Part shown: one piece after another, positions 5,974 to 12,931 of the stretch
Position numbering within the stretch: the stretch's first letter is position 1
Layout: each line of letters opens with the position of its first letter
Assembly (NCBI GenBank): GCA_015654915.1
Contig: JAATFY010000082.1
Location: 1-12,931, forward strand
Direction of reading: 5' to 3'
DNA from: Rhodospirillales bacterium
GTDB taxonomy: Bacteria; Pseudomonadota; Alphaproteobacteria; UBA9219
Length of the DNA: 12,931 bases
Program-made: the position numbers and the translations under genes
Notes under the pieces: generated by a model
Seen by the model: only the letters and a program-made list of their open reading frames with translations
Told to the model about the DNA's origin: nothing
Databases searched by the model: none

Positions 5974-6761
5974 GTGGAAATCCTGATCTTTAAATTCTTA
6001 TCCATGCCCCTTCTCATTTGCCTCGTGAGCTGGACGCAAAAGCGTTTTTCCCATCATGCCGGCGGCATGATCGGCGGATTGCCCCTGACGGTGGTGCCAA
6101 TCCTTGTTTTTCTGGCTATCGAGCAGGGTGCCGACTTTGCATGACATGCCGCCATCACCTCCATCGGCGGTCAGTTTTGCCAGTGCGCGTTCATTCTTAC
6201 TTATTTCACCGCGGCGAAGCGCTTTAAATGGGCCGCATCGATTGCCCTTGCCCTGGCGGCATGGATTGCCGCTTTTCTCGTCATGGCGCCCATCGAGTTG
6301 GCAATAACGCCCGCGCTTGTTATTGGCGGCGCAGCCATTTTCATAAATTTTCTCTACATCCGGAAACAGAAATTCCGCCCTGTTCCCGTCAGGCATATGC
6401 CGCATGAGCTGCTGATCCGCAGCGCCATGTCGCTTATCCCGCTCCTTGTCATCACCGGTATCGCCCGTATCATTGGCCCGAATTATAGCGGCCTGCTAAC
6501 GATTTTTCCGCTTATCTGGTCGATCGTTTTTTCTTTCACGAATGCCCAGGGCGGACGCGACGCCGTCGTTTGCTTCTTTCGCGGAGCGGCATTGGGACAA
6601 TTTGCTTATTTCGCTTTCTTCGCGACGCTGATCATATTCCCGACAAACAACTTATGGCTGTGGTTCGGGGGGCAACTGCGGCCACACTCGTAGTGGGCAT
6701 TATCGTGGATATGGCAAAAGATAAATTATTGCCTGCAACCAAAAGCGGGGCCCTAGATTAA
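5974..6761 (+). pseudogene. Degraded multi-pass membrane protein gene
   Basis: A GTG at 5974 with AGGGG 7 nt upstream, overlapping the GNAT stop, opens a frame whose first 56 codons encode two hydrophobic segments (around FLSMPLLICLVSW and GLPLTVVPILVFLAIEQG). An in-frame TGA at 6142-6144 stops it. The same frame then continues for about 180 codons as strongly hydrophobic helices and ends at a TAG after LWLWFGGQ. At the six-G run 6667-6672, restoring one G joins it to the frame encoding GATAATLVVGIIVDMAKDKL and ending at 6761. The reconstruction gives about 262 codons and some eight membrane segments, resembling small inner-membrane proteins of unknown function with a conserved GLPLT...EQG region. 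TGA is a genuine stop in the neighbouring shc gene, so recoding is unlikely. The end overlaps the hpnG stop by 9 bp. Confidence 0.75.
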
Positions 6762-7400
6762 AGCCGGAACGCTGTTCCCCAAAATCTTCAACGCTTTTCC
6801 CGTCCCCTTGCCAACATGGAACAGGGCCGGAATCTGGCGCGGGTAGCGCAGGATGCTCCACAGCGCCTTTGGCACGTTGATGCTGCCGTCCTCGCTGATG
6901 GCGGCCATAACCACCGGAGGCACGTTCATCTCGGACGTATCGCACCCCACGCGCACGACGGAAAAAGGGATATGCGCCTCGGATGCGATCTGCGCCACGC
7001 ACTGGCTTTCCATATCGACGATCAGGCAACGCGTTTTTTCGTAAAGCGCACGTTTGTCTTTCGCCGTCGGTATCAGGAATTCGGAGCCCCAGACGCCGCC
7101 GCAATGCGCTTCCGGCAATTTCTGGGTCAGGCTGTCGATCCATGCGGCATCGCATGCCTGCGTGGCGTCGATGGAAGCCACATGCGTGCCGATGATCATG
7201 GAACCGATCGGAAGGCCGGGCTCAAGGCCGCCAGCGATACCGAAGCTCATGAGACGCTTGGCGCCTTTCTTGACCAGTTCGCGGGCCAGCCAGCGCGCTT
7301 TCTGCGGCCGCGCCGCGGCGCAGGCGATTTCGGCATTGCCTATCCTTCGTGCAATCACCGCTTCCGATTCAAGGCCGCAGAGAATACCGAGCATGATCAC
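6753..7400 (-). CDS. hpnG: Hopanoid phosphorylase/nucleosidase HpnG
   Basis: HpnG removes adenine from adenosylhopane, the product of HpnH, leading to ribosylhopane and from there to bacteriohopanetetrol-type side chains. The 215-residue protein has the purine nucleosidase fold signatures: FGIAGG at 53-58, VDMES at 128-132 with the conserved Glu131 for ribose contact, and Asp154 in VRVGCDTSE as the likely base-contacting acid. The GTG start at 7400 overlaps the shc stop as GTGA, indicating translational coupling. An ATG two codons later (7394) is an equally possible start. The 3' end converges with the membrane-protein pseudogene. Confidence 0.93.
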   Translation of the reverse strand: MIMLGILCGLESEAVIARRIGNAEIACAAARPQKARWLARELVKKGAKRLMSFGIAGGLEPGLPIGSMIIGTHVASIDATQACDAAWIDSLTQKLPEAHCGGVWGSEFLIPTAKDKRALYEKTRCLIVDMESQCVAQIASEAHIPFSVVRVGCDTSEMNVPPVVMAAISEDGSINVPKALWSILRYPRQIPALFHVGKGTGKALKILGNSVPALI

Positions 7401-9346
7401 ATCCCGAACAGAACTTGCGTCGCGTTGCTCTGGCGCAGGTTTTTATAGCGTGCGAGCGCCCACACCGGAAAGAATGCCTTGTAGCCGTGGTAGCGCAGGT
7501 AGAACACGCGCGGGAATCCGACCGCCGTATAATAATCTTCCTTCCACAAGCCGTCTTCGGCCTGCGTCACGGTCAGATGATCGATGCCCTTGGCAACGGC
7601 GGGATGATCGACCTCGCCCGCCGCCATCAAGCCAAGAACAGCCCATGATGTTTGCGCGGGCGTCGAGACAGCACACTCACCTTTTGGTTTATCTGTCCAG
7701 TAACTGGCGCCATCCTCGCCCCAGCCGCCATCGCTGCGTTGTTTCGACAGCAACCAGTCGACAGCGCGGCGAACCATCGGGTCTTTGGCGTCGATGCCGA
7801 TGGCGTTCAGGGCGCACAGCACCGACCATGTTCCGTATATATAGTTGGTGCCCCAGCGCCCGAACCAGCAGCCTTCCGGCTCCTGCTCGCGGCGCAAATA
7901 GTCGATGGCCGCCGCGACATGCGGCTGGTCTTTCGTATGGCCGAGCTGCGCCAGCATGCCGAGACAACGCGCGCTGACATCGGCGCTGGGCGGATCGAGC
8001 AAGGCGCCATGGTCGGCGAACGGAATATGGTTGAGATAGTAATAGGTGTTGTCGGCATCGAACGCGCCCCAGCCGCCGTTCTTCGATTGCAGCCCCAGCA
8101 CCCATTCCGCGCCGCGTTCGATAGCAGCGCGGTATTTCTGTTTATCAAGACGGTCGAGCGCCATGATGACAACGGCAGCGTCATCGACATCGGGGTAATG
8201 CGGATTGGCGTACTGGAAGGCCCAGCCGCCGGGGCGCACATCGGGCCGCCAGTTGGCCCAATCGCCAACGACATCCAGAATTTGTTTGCCGACCAGCCAG
8301 TCGCAGGCTTTTTCAAGCTGCGGCTTGGAAATGCCGGCTTCCAGCAACGCATGGGCCGCAAGACCCGTGTCCCACACCGGCGAGAAGCAAGGCTGGCAAT
8401 AGGAACGGTCGGGCTGATCGATCACCAATTTGTCGAGCGCACGACGGGCAATGGCTGCGTCCGGATGATTGGCGGGGTAACCGATAGCAGCGTGCATCAT
8501 CACCGCATTGGCCATGGCGGGATAAATGGCGCCGAGACCGTCTTCGCCGTTCAGGCGTTCTTTCACCCACGCCGCGGCCTGATCGATGGCGCGTTGGCGG
8601 ATTTTTTTGGGGATCATCGGCTCGAAGAAACTCAAGATCGCATCAAGCGCACGAAAGACCGGATTCCAGACCGAGCGTGTGTTGTTGCTGTGCCAGTTGC
8701 CGACTTTTTCAGGCGGCGTGACGAAAAGCTCGTCAATCCTGATACCTTTTGGATTACGCGCCTGCGGCTTCAGCGCCATCAGCACCAGCAAGGGCACCAT
8801 AACCGTGCGCGACCAATAAGCCACTTTACTGAGATGGAACGGAAACCACTTCGGCAGCATGACGATCTCGACCGGCATGACCGGCGCCGCGCGCCACGGC
8901 ACCGCGCCGAACAAAGCCATCTGGATGCGGGTGAACACGTTGCTTTTCTCGGCGCCGCCATGCTGCAAAATCGCCTGCCGCGCGCGGATCATGTGCGGCG
9001 CGTGAACGGCATCGCCGACGCATTTGAGCGCGAAATAGGCCTTAACGCTGGCGCTGATGTTCAAATCGCCGCGATGGAACAGCGGCCAGCCGCCATGCTC
9101 TTCCTGAATATCGCGCAGATATTTCGCCATCCGCTCGTGCAGCGGCTGGTTGATCGTGCCGAGAAAATGATCGAGCAGGATATATTCGGCCGGAATGGTG
9201 GCGTCGGCTTCCAGCTCGAACGCCCAGTGGCCGTCGTCGCGCTGAAGCTTCAGCAGGGCATCGGCCCCCTGTCCGACTGCCCCGTTCAGGGATTCGGACG
9301 TGCGGCCCGCGAGAGGCGGCATAAGATTGGCGGCGAGACCTTGCAT
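7397..9346 (-). CDS. shc: Squalene-hopene cyclase
   Basis: This monotopic membrane enzyme cyclises squalene to hopene/hopanol and is the committed step of hopanoid synthesis (also called hpnF). The 649-residue product has the usual length. The protonating DxDD motif is DVDD at 386-389. Several QW repeats that brace the alpha-barrels are visible: LQRDDGHWAF (34-43), LQSKNGGWGAFD (419-430), a variant around 487-498, and KQRSDGGWGED (535-545). The segment QPCFSPVWDTGLAAHAL (328-344) is also family-typical. The ATG at 9346 has no good Shine-Dalgarno, so the exact N-terminus is less sure (a Met at residue 9 is an alternative). It sits 72 bp after the methyltransferase gene and overlaps hpnG. Confidence 0.97.
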   Translation of the reverse strand: MQGLAANLMPPLAGRTSESLNGAVGQGADALLKLQRDDGHWAFELEADATIPAEYILLDHFLGTINQPLHERMAKYLRDIQEEHGGWPLFHRGDLNISASVKAYFALKCVGDAVHAPHMIRARQAILQHGGAEKSNVFTRIQMALFGAVPWRAAPVMPVEIVMLPKWFPFHLSKVAYWSRTVMVPLLVLMALKPQARNPKGIRIDELFVTPPEKVGNWHSNNTRSVWNPVFRALDAILSFFEPMIPKKIRQRAIDQAAAWVKERLNGEDGLGAIYPAMANAVMMHAAIGYPANHPDAAIARRALDKLVIDQPDRSYCQPCFSPVWDTGLAAHALLEAGISKPQLEKACDWLVGKQILDVVGDWANWRPDVRPGGWAFQYANPHYPDVDDAAVVIMALDRLDKQKYRAAIERGAEWVLGLQSKNGGWGAFDADNTYYYLNHIPFADHGALLDPPSADVSARCLGMLAQLGHTKDQPHVAAAIDYLRREQEPEGCWFGRWGTNYIYGTWSVLCALNAIGIDAKDPMVRRAVDWLLSKQRSDGGWGEDGASYWTDKPKGECAVSTPAQTSWAVLGLMAAGEVDHPAVAKGIDHLTVTQAEDGLWKEDYYTAVGFPRVFYLRYHGYKAFFPVWALARYKNLRQSNATQVLFGM

Positions 9347-9418
9347 CGTTTTTAATCGGCTGTTCCGGGGCGGCGGCGAGAATGCGCAAAAACCGGCAGG
9401 AAAACAAGGGGTCTGAGC

Positions 9419-10396
9419 CTACTCGCGGGTCCCGTAAAACCGGTAGAATTTCATCCCTTGTTCCAGCGCCGCCATGCGGTGCACCCATGTCTGGATGCGC
9501 TTCAGGATACTTTTCTTGGTTTCCGCATCGGGTTTTCCGCCGGTCGCCAAAAACACGGCAAAGCGCTTCAGGCCGGCGATGACTTCCTTGCGGTACAAGC
9601 CCGTCTGGTCCTCATGGACGCGAATCGTAAACCCGACCTTGGCCCAGGCCTCCGCCATTTCAACCAGACTAAGCGGCACGGCGCCCTTTTCGAAAGCCAT
9701 CCATGCCGCGATCGCCGGTTTGTCGCGATCTTCCGGATTGAGGATATAATCGGTGAAACTGATCTGCGCTTTCGGCTTGGCGCATCTGGACAGTTCCGTA
9801 AAAAATTTGTTCTTGTCCGCCACGCGGTAAAATGTCTCCCGGGCGATAATGCAATCGTATTTCATCGACGAGGAAAAATTGGCCGGATCGTAAGCCGCAA
9901 TAGTGGCATGCTTGCTTTTGCCGGCGCGCACCGACATTTCCATGCCGCGCGCCGCGATCTGCGGATCGGGCTCAAGACCCGTGATGTAAACGCCGTATTT
10001 CTCGGTTGTCCGGCGCAACCTTCCGCCAAGCCCCGCGGAAAGATCGAGGACATTCATGTCCTTGTTAAGGCCGAGCAGTTTGATCAGAGTCTCGGTGATG
10101 ATTTCGTCGCCCGGAGTCAGAAAACCGTTGCCCCACATTTTTTCGGAAATCTCGCCGGGTTCGGCATGCCATAACTGCGGCGGCGCTCCCGGCTTTGGCG
10201 TGGCCGTTGAAGATTTAACGGGAGTCTTTTTAATAACGGAAGTCTTTTCAACAAGAGGTTTTACAAACTGCCGAAAAGAAATCTCGGTTCCGTCTTTCCA
10301 GAAATCTTCGGCAAAACCGACCACGTGCTGTTTAAGGCGCGGCAGGAAATCCGCACCGGCATGTTTTTCGACAAAATCGAGCAAGGGGTTTGGCAT
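9419..10396 (-). CDS. Class I SAM-dependent methyltransferase, unknown substrate
   Basis: A 325-residue protein. Residues 1-50 form a helical N-terminal region. About 50-75 is a Lys/Thr/Ser/Pro-rich linker. The methyltransferase fold follows: an EKMWGNGFLTPGDE approach segment (85-98), SAM motif I VLDLSAGLGG (116-125) and the acidic residue Glu142 in GLEPD after strand beta2. A hydrophobic RETFYRV segment near 186-192 occupies the motif IV area. It has no signal peptide or membrane segment. It lies between yqgE and shc on one strand, so a lipid or hopanoid-linked substrate is possible but inferred only from position; it is not the B12 radical SAM hopanoid methylase HpnP or HpnR. The start is uncertain: the ATG at 10396 lacks a Shine-Dalgarno, and a GTG at 10423 would add nine residues. 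Confidence 0.85.
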   Translation of the reverse strand: MPNPLLDFVEKHAGADFLPRLKQHVVGFAEDFWKDGTEISFRQFVKPLVEKTSVIKKTPVKSSTATPKPGAPPQLWHAEPGEISEKMWGNGFLTPGDEIITETLIKLLGLNKDMNVLDLSAGLGGRLRRTTEKYGVYITGLEPDPQIAARGMEMSVRAGKSKHATIAAYDPANFSSSMKYDCIIARETFYRVADKNKFFTELSRCAKPKAQISFTDYILNPEDRDKPAIAAWMAFEKGAVPLSLVEMAEAWAKVGFTIRVHEDQTGLYRKEVIAGLKRFAVFLATGGKPDAETKKSILKRIQTWVHRMAALEQGMKFYRFYGTRE

Positions 10397-10440
10397 GGGA
10401 AAGAGGAAAAAGCTGCGAATCACTTACCATAGCATGGATT

Positions 10441-10454
10441 TTTAGGACCCTAAA
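10441..10454. repeat. Short inverted repeat between yqgE and the methyltransferase gene
   Basis: TTTAGG and CCTAAA flank a 2-bp spacer in the 60-bp gap between the yqgE stop and the methyltransferase ATG. The loop is too small and there is no T run, so it is not an intrinsic terminator. An operator is possible. Confidence 0.25.
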
Positions 10455-10456
10455 CG

Positions 10457-11053
10457 CTAGGCGTGACCGGCATCCCCCGAAAGCATCAGGGGGCTGATGC
10501 CGATTTTGGCCAGCGCGCGTTCCCATTTGGTCTCAACATCGTCGTCGAACAAAATGCCGTCGTCGGCGGGCGAAGTCAGCCATCCGTTCGCCTTGATCTC
10601 GGCGTCAAGCTGGCCCGCGCCCCAGCCGGTATACCCCAAAGCCATCATGACGCGTTCCGGCCCGCCGCCCTGGGCAATCGCCTGGAGAATGTCGACGGTG
10701 GCGCTGAGCGATACGTTGTCGTCGATCCGCGTGGTGCCCTCGCGAAGATAATCGGTGGAATGCAGGACAAAGCCGCGCCCGGTTTCGACCGGCCCGCCGA
10801 AATGCACGGCGAGGTCCGGCGCCTCCGGTGAGGGGCTGATATTGAGTTGCTGGAGAAGAAGCGGAAAAGTCGCCTCGCCGAAAAACCGGTTGAGCACCAG
10901 TCCCATGGCGCCGTTCGGCCCGTGCGAGCAGATATAGATGACGGCGCGGGCGAAACGCGGATCGGGCATGGACGGCATGGCGATCAGCAGCTGGCCGGTC
11001 AGCCAGTCGGATTGCGTATAAGATGCGTCTTGCGCCGGTTTCTCCGGATCCAT
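10457..11053 (-). CDS. yqgE: YqgE/AlgH family protein (UPF0301)
   Basis: A 198-residue member of a widespread bacterial family whose biochemical role is unsettled; AlgH in Pseudomonas was linked to alginate regulation. The signature is clear: GQLLIAMPSMPDPRFARAVI (20-39) leading into CSHGPNGAMGLVLNR (42-56), then VHFGGPV (83-89) and GYTGWGAGQLDAEI (140-153). It is the first gene of the minus-strand run leading to shc and hpnG. It diverges from the ScsB/DsbD-like gene across 90 bp. The ATG at 11053 is preceded by GAGACAGG, a modest Shine-Dalgarno. Confidence 0.95.
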   Translation of the reverse strand: MDPEKPAQDASYTQSDWLTGQLLIAMPSMPDPRFARAVIYICSHGPNGAMGLVLNRFFGEATFPLLLQQLNISPSPEAPDLAVHFGGPVETGRGFVLHSTDYLREGTTRIDDNVSLSATVDILQAIAQGGGPERVMMALGYTGWGAGQLDAEIKANGWLTSPADDGILFDDDVETKWERALAKIGISPLMLSGDAGHA

Positions 11054-11143
11054 GGCCTGTCTCGGTTTCGTTTTAGAGCTTCCTGACCGCCTGAGTTTAT
11101 TGCATTATCAAAAGAATCGAAAGCTTTGAATCGAACCCGCATC
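11054..11143. promoter_or_regulatory. Divergent promoter region, yqgE / scsB-like gene
   Basis: These 90 bp must hold starts for both genes. A direct repeat GAATCGA (11114-11120 and 11128-11134) flanks AAGCTTT and gives two GANTC sites 14 bp apart. A GATAAT on the minus strand near 11103-11108 is a possible -10 for yqgE, but I see no convincing -35 on either strand. Confidence 0.4.
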
Positions 11144-12931
11144 ATGCACCGCCCTATCCGGCTTTTTTTCTTTCTGCTGGCTGTTACGGCAATGCCGTCG
11201 CAGGCCTTCGCGCTGGCCAGCGAATGGCAGAAGGACGATGCCGTCAGCGTCCGGCTGGTTGCGGGCGTAAGCGGCACCGGACAGGAAACGACCGTTCCGC
11301 TTGGCCTCGAAGTCCAGCTTGCTCCCGACTGGCACACCTATTGGCGCTCGCCGGGCGCGGCGGGCCTGCCGCCGCAAATCGACTGGAAGAACAGCCTGAC
11401 GGACGAAAACAACCTGCAGTCCGCGACATTACTTTACCCCGCGCCGCATCGCTACAGCGCTTACGGGCTGGACACCATCGGCTACCTCGATCATGTGGTT
11501 TTTCCGATCGATGCGCAGGTCCGCGTCCCAGGTCACGCGCTGACGGCCGACGCCACGCTCGATCTTCTGGTATGCAGCGCCATTTGCGTGCCGAAGAATT
11601 TTTCCCTCAAACTGACGGTACCGGCAGGTCCCGCCACGGAAGATGCCGATGGCGATTTAATCAAGCAATTCCGCGACCAGCTGCCGGGCGATGCGACCCG
11701 CTCGGGTCTGGTGCTGAAAAGCGTCGTCAATGACGGCGAAAGCCTGACGATCACCGTGGAATCCCGCTATAATCTGCATGCGCCGGATATTTTTATCGAA
11801 GACGACAAAAATATTTCCTTCGCGGCGCCCACGGTAAAACTGGCCAGCGATACGCACAGCGTCCGGTTCAACGTCAAACCGGCCGACACACTATCGGAAG
11901 GCATGACGCTGGCGGGAATGCCGCTGACGCTGACGATCACCGACGGCGACCATGCGCTGGAACAGCATGTCGTGGGCCCACCGGTTACCGCCGCGCCGCC
12001 TTCGGCGGCGCCGCCGCCCCTGCCCTTGGGCATCGCGGTTCTGCTGGCCCTTCTCGGCGGCCTTATTCTCAATCTGATGCCCTGCGTTTTGCCGGTTCTT
12101 TCCCTGAAAATTCTGGGTGCTATCGGCCATGGCGGCGGCGAAACATCCGCCGTACGGCGAAGTTTTCTGATGACGGCTGCGGGAATTTTGTTTTCCTTTC
12201 TGGTTCTGGCTTTCATGACGATTATCCTGAAAGAATTCGGCCTGACGCTCGGCTGGGGCGTGCAATTCCAGCAGCCGGTTTTTCTGGTCGGGCTTATCCT
12301 TATTCTCGTCCTGTTTGCCGCCAATATGTGGGGCGTGTTCGAAATTCGCCTGCCCTACTGGCTTTCCGATAATTTGAGCGAGGCGACCTACCATCCGAAA
12401 CTGGCGGGCGATTTTGCCACCGGCGCTTTTGCCACCATTCTGGCGACGCCCTGCACCGCGCCCTTTCTTGGCACCGCCGTGGGTTTTGCGCTCGCCTCCG
12501 GCCCGCTTGATATCCTGATTATTTTCATGGCGCTTGGATTGGGAATGATCCTGCCATACCTCGCCATCGCGCTGATGCCGCGCTTTGCCACCGCCCTGCC
12601 GAAACCGGGCGCATGGATGGCGAAGCTCCGCCATCTGCTCGGCTATGTTCTGGCCGCGACCGCATTGTGGTTGCTGTTTGTGCTGGGCGCGCAGATCACG
12701 GCGCGCTTCGCCGCTCTCGTCGGCCTCAGCATGCTGGGCATCGTTCTTTTGCTCGGCCTCCGCAAAACGGCCATTTCGCAACGGCTGGTCAAATTCGGGC
12801 TGCTCGATTTCGCGCTGGTCGCTCTCGGCCTCACGCTCAGCGGTTCTCTTATGCCCAAAACGATGCCGGAAGCGGATGCGCTGTGGCTGCCGTTCGATGA
12901 AACCGCCGTTGCCGCCGACGTCGAAGAAGGA
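11144..12931 (+). CDS. ScsB/DsbD-type thiol-disulfide transport protein (C-terminus beyond window)
   Basis: The frame is open for 596 codons to the right edge. DsbD-family proteins move electrons from cytoplasmic thioredoxin across the inner membrane to periplasmic disulfide reductases. Residues 1-25 are a signal peptide (hydrophobic core LFFFLLAVTA, likely cleavage after AFA). A periplasmic N-terminal domain (about 26-280) carries Cys144 and Cys148 in LVCSAICVP, the expected redox pair. An Ala/Pro-rich linker (282-294) leads to the eight-helix membrane domain, whose two transport cysteines are Cys314 (LMPCVLP) and Cys437 (ATPCTAP). The terminal thioredoxin-like CxxC domain should follow past the edge. 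The large N-terminal domain favours ScsB over classical DsbD. The ATG at 11144 lacks a good Shine-Dalgarno; a TTG at 11126 is an alternative. Confidence 0.92.
   Translation, partial: MHRPIRLFFFLLAVTAMPSQAFALASEWQKDDAVSVRLVAGVSGTGQETTVPLGLEVQLAPDWHTYWRSPGAAGLPPQIDWKNSLTDENNLQSATLLYPAPHRYSAYGLDTIGYLDHVVFPIDAQVRVPGHALTADATLDLLVCSAICVPKNFSLKLTVPAGPATEDADGDLIKQFRDQLPGDATRSGLVLKSVVNDGESLTITVESRYNLHAPDIFIEDDKNISFAAPTVKLASDTHSVRFNVKPADTLSEGMTLAGMPLTLTITDGDHALEQHVVGPPVTAAPPSAAPPPLPLGIAVLLALLGGLILNLMPCVLPVLSLKILGAIGHGGGETSAVRRSFLMTAAGILFSFLVLAFMTIILKEFGLTLGWGVQFQQPVFLVGLILILVLFAANMWGVFEIRLPYWLSDNLSEATYHPKLAGDFATGAFATILATPCTAPFLGTAVGFALASGPLDILIIFMALGLGMILPYLAIALMPRFATALPKPGAWMAKLRHLLGYVLAATALWLLFVLGAQITARFAALVGLSMLGIVLLLGLRKTAISQRLVKFGLLDFALVALGLTLSGSLMPKTMPEADALWLPFDETAVAADVEEG

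Noticed and set aside
6142..6144. TGA as a recoded codon (Trp or selenocysteine) in the membrane gene
   Set aside because: shc ends at a TGA that couples to hpnG, Trp is TGG throughout the window, and a separate frameshift also breaks the gene. Pseudogene is simpler.
7652..9355. 567-codon plus-strand open frame
   Set aside because: It is antisense to shc, which is complete with DVDD and QW motifs. There is no Shine-Dalgarno and no family resemblance.
11891..12781. 296-codon minus-strand open frame rich in Gln/Gly/Arg
   Set aside because: It is antisense to the DsbD-type membrane domain. Hydrophobic helices read backwards give such polar, low-complexity translations.

Overview
The window looks like a chromosomal segment of a Gram-negative, hopanoid-making alphaproteobacterium. 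This is inferred from a short class I ribonucleotide reductase large chain with a C-terminal CxxC, hopanoid genes (shc/hpnF, hpnG, hpnH), IspH of the MEP isoprenoid pathway, YqgE/AlgH, a ScsB/DsbD-like membrane reductase, and paired GANTC (CcrM-type) sites in intergenic DNA. Base composition is moderately GC-rich throughout. I see no phage, IS element, CRISPR array, tRNA or rRNA.

Layout, left to right. (1) 1-2080, minus strand: nrdA, followed downstream by a small unknown gene that runs off the left edge; the next gene is not nrdB. (2) 2081-2648: a 568-bp divergent regulatory region. On the nrdA side it holds a tandem pair of NrdR-like boxes, a perfect DnaA box and a plausible promoter. Further out are extended -10 elements with a tiny-ORF leader, a 14-bp palindrome, and an ispH promoter candidate. 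(3) 2649-5964, plus strand: ispH, a 273-bp gap, hpnH, an ACT-domain protein and a GNAT acetyltransferase. The last three are tightly packed and probably one operon. (4) 5974-6761, plus strand: a membrane-protein pseudogene with an in-frame TGA and a frameshift at a G run. (5) 6753-11053, minus strand: yqgE, a SAM-dependent methyltransferase, shc and hpnG (listed in transcription order), convergent with block 3/4. (6) 11144 to the right edge, plus strand: a ScsB/DsbD-type reductase missing its C-terminal end at the window boundary.

Functionally the centre is a hopanoid locus. IspH supplies IPP/DMAPP. Squalene-hopene cyclase makes the pentacyclic hopene core. HpnH joins adenosyl to hopene, and HpnG removes adenine to yield the ribosyl side-chain precursor. 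The squalene-forming genes (hpnC, hpnD, hpnE) and later side-chain genes are not in the window. Most of the window is ordinary for such a genome. The most informative items are the layered nrdA control region, the unknown gene behind nrdA, the uncharacterised methyltransferase directly upstream of shc, and the double-lesion pseudogene. I do not see convincing evidence for a wholly new biological system.
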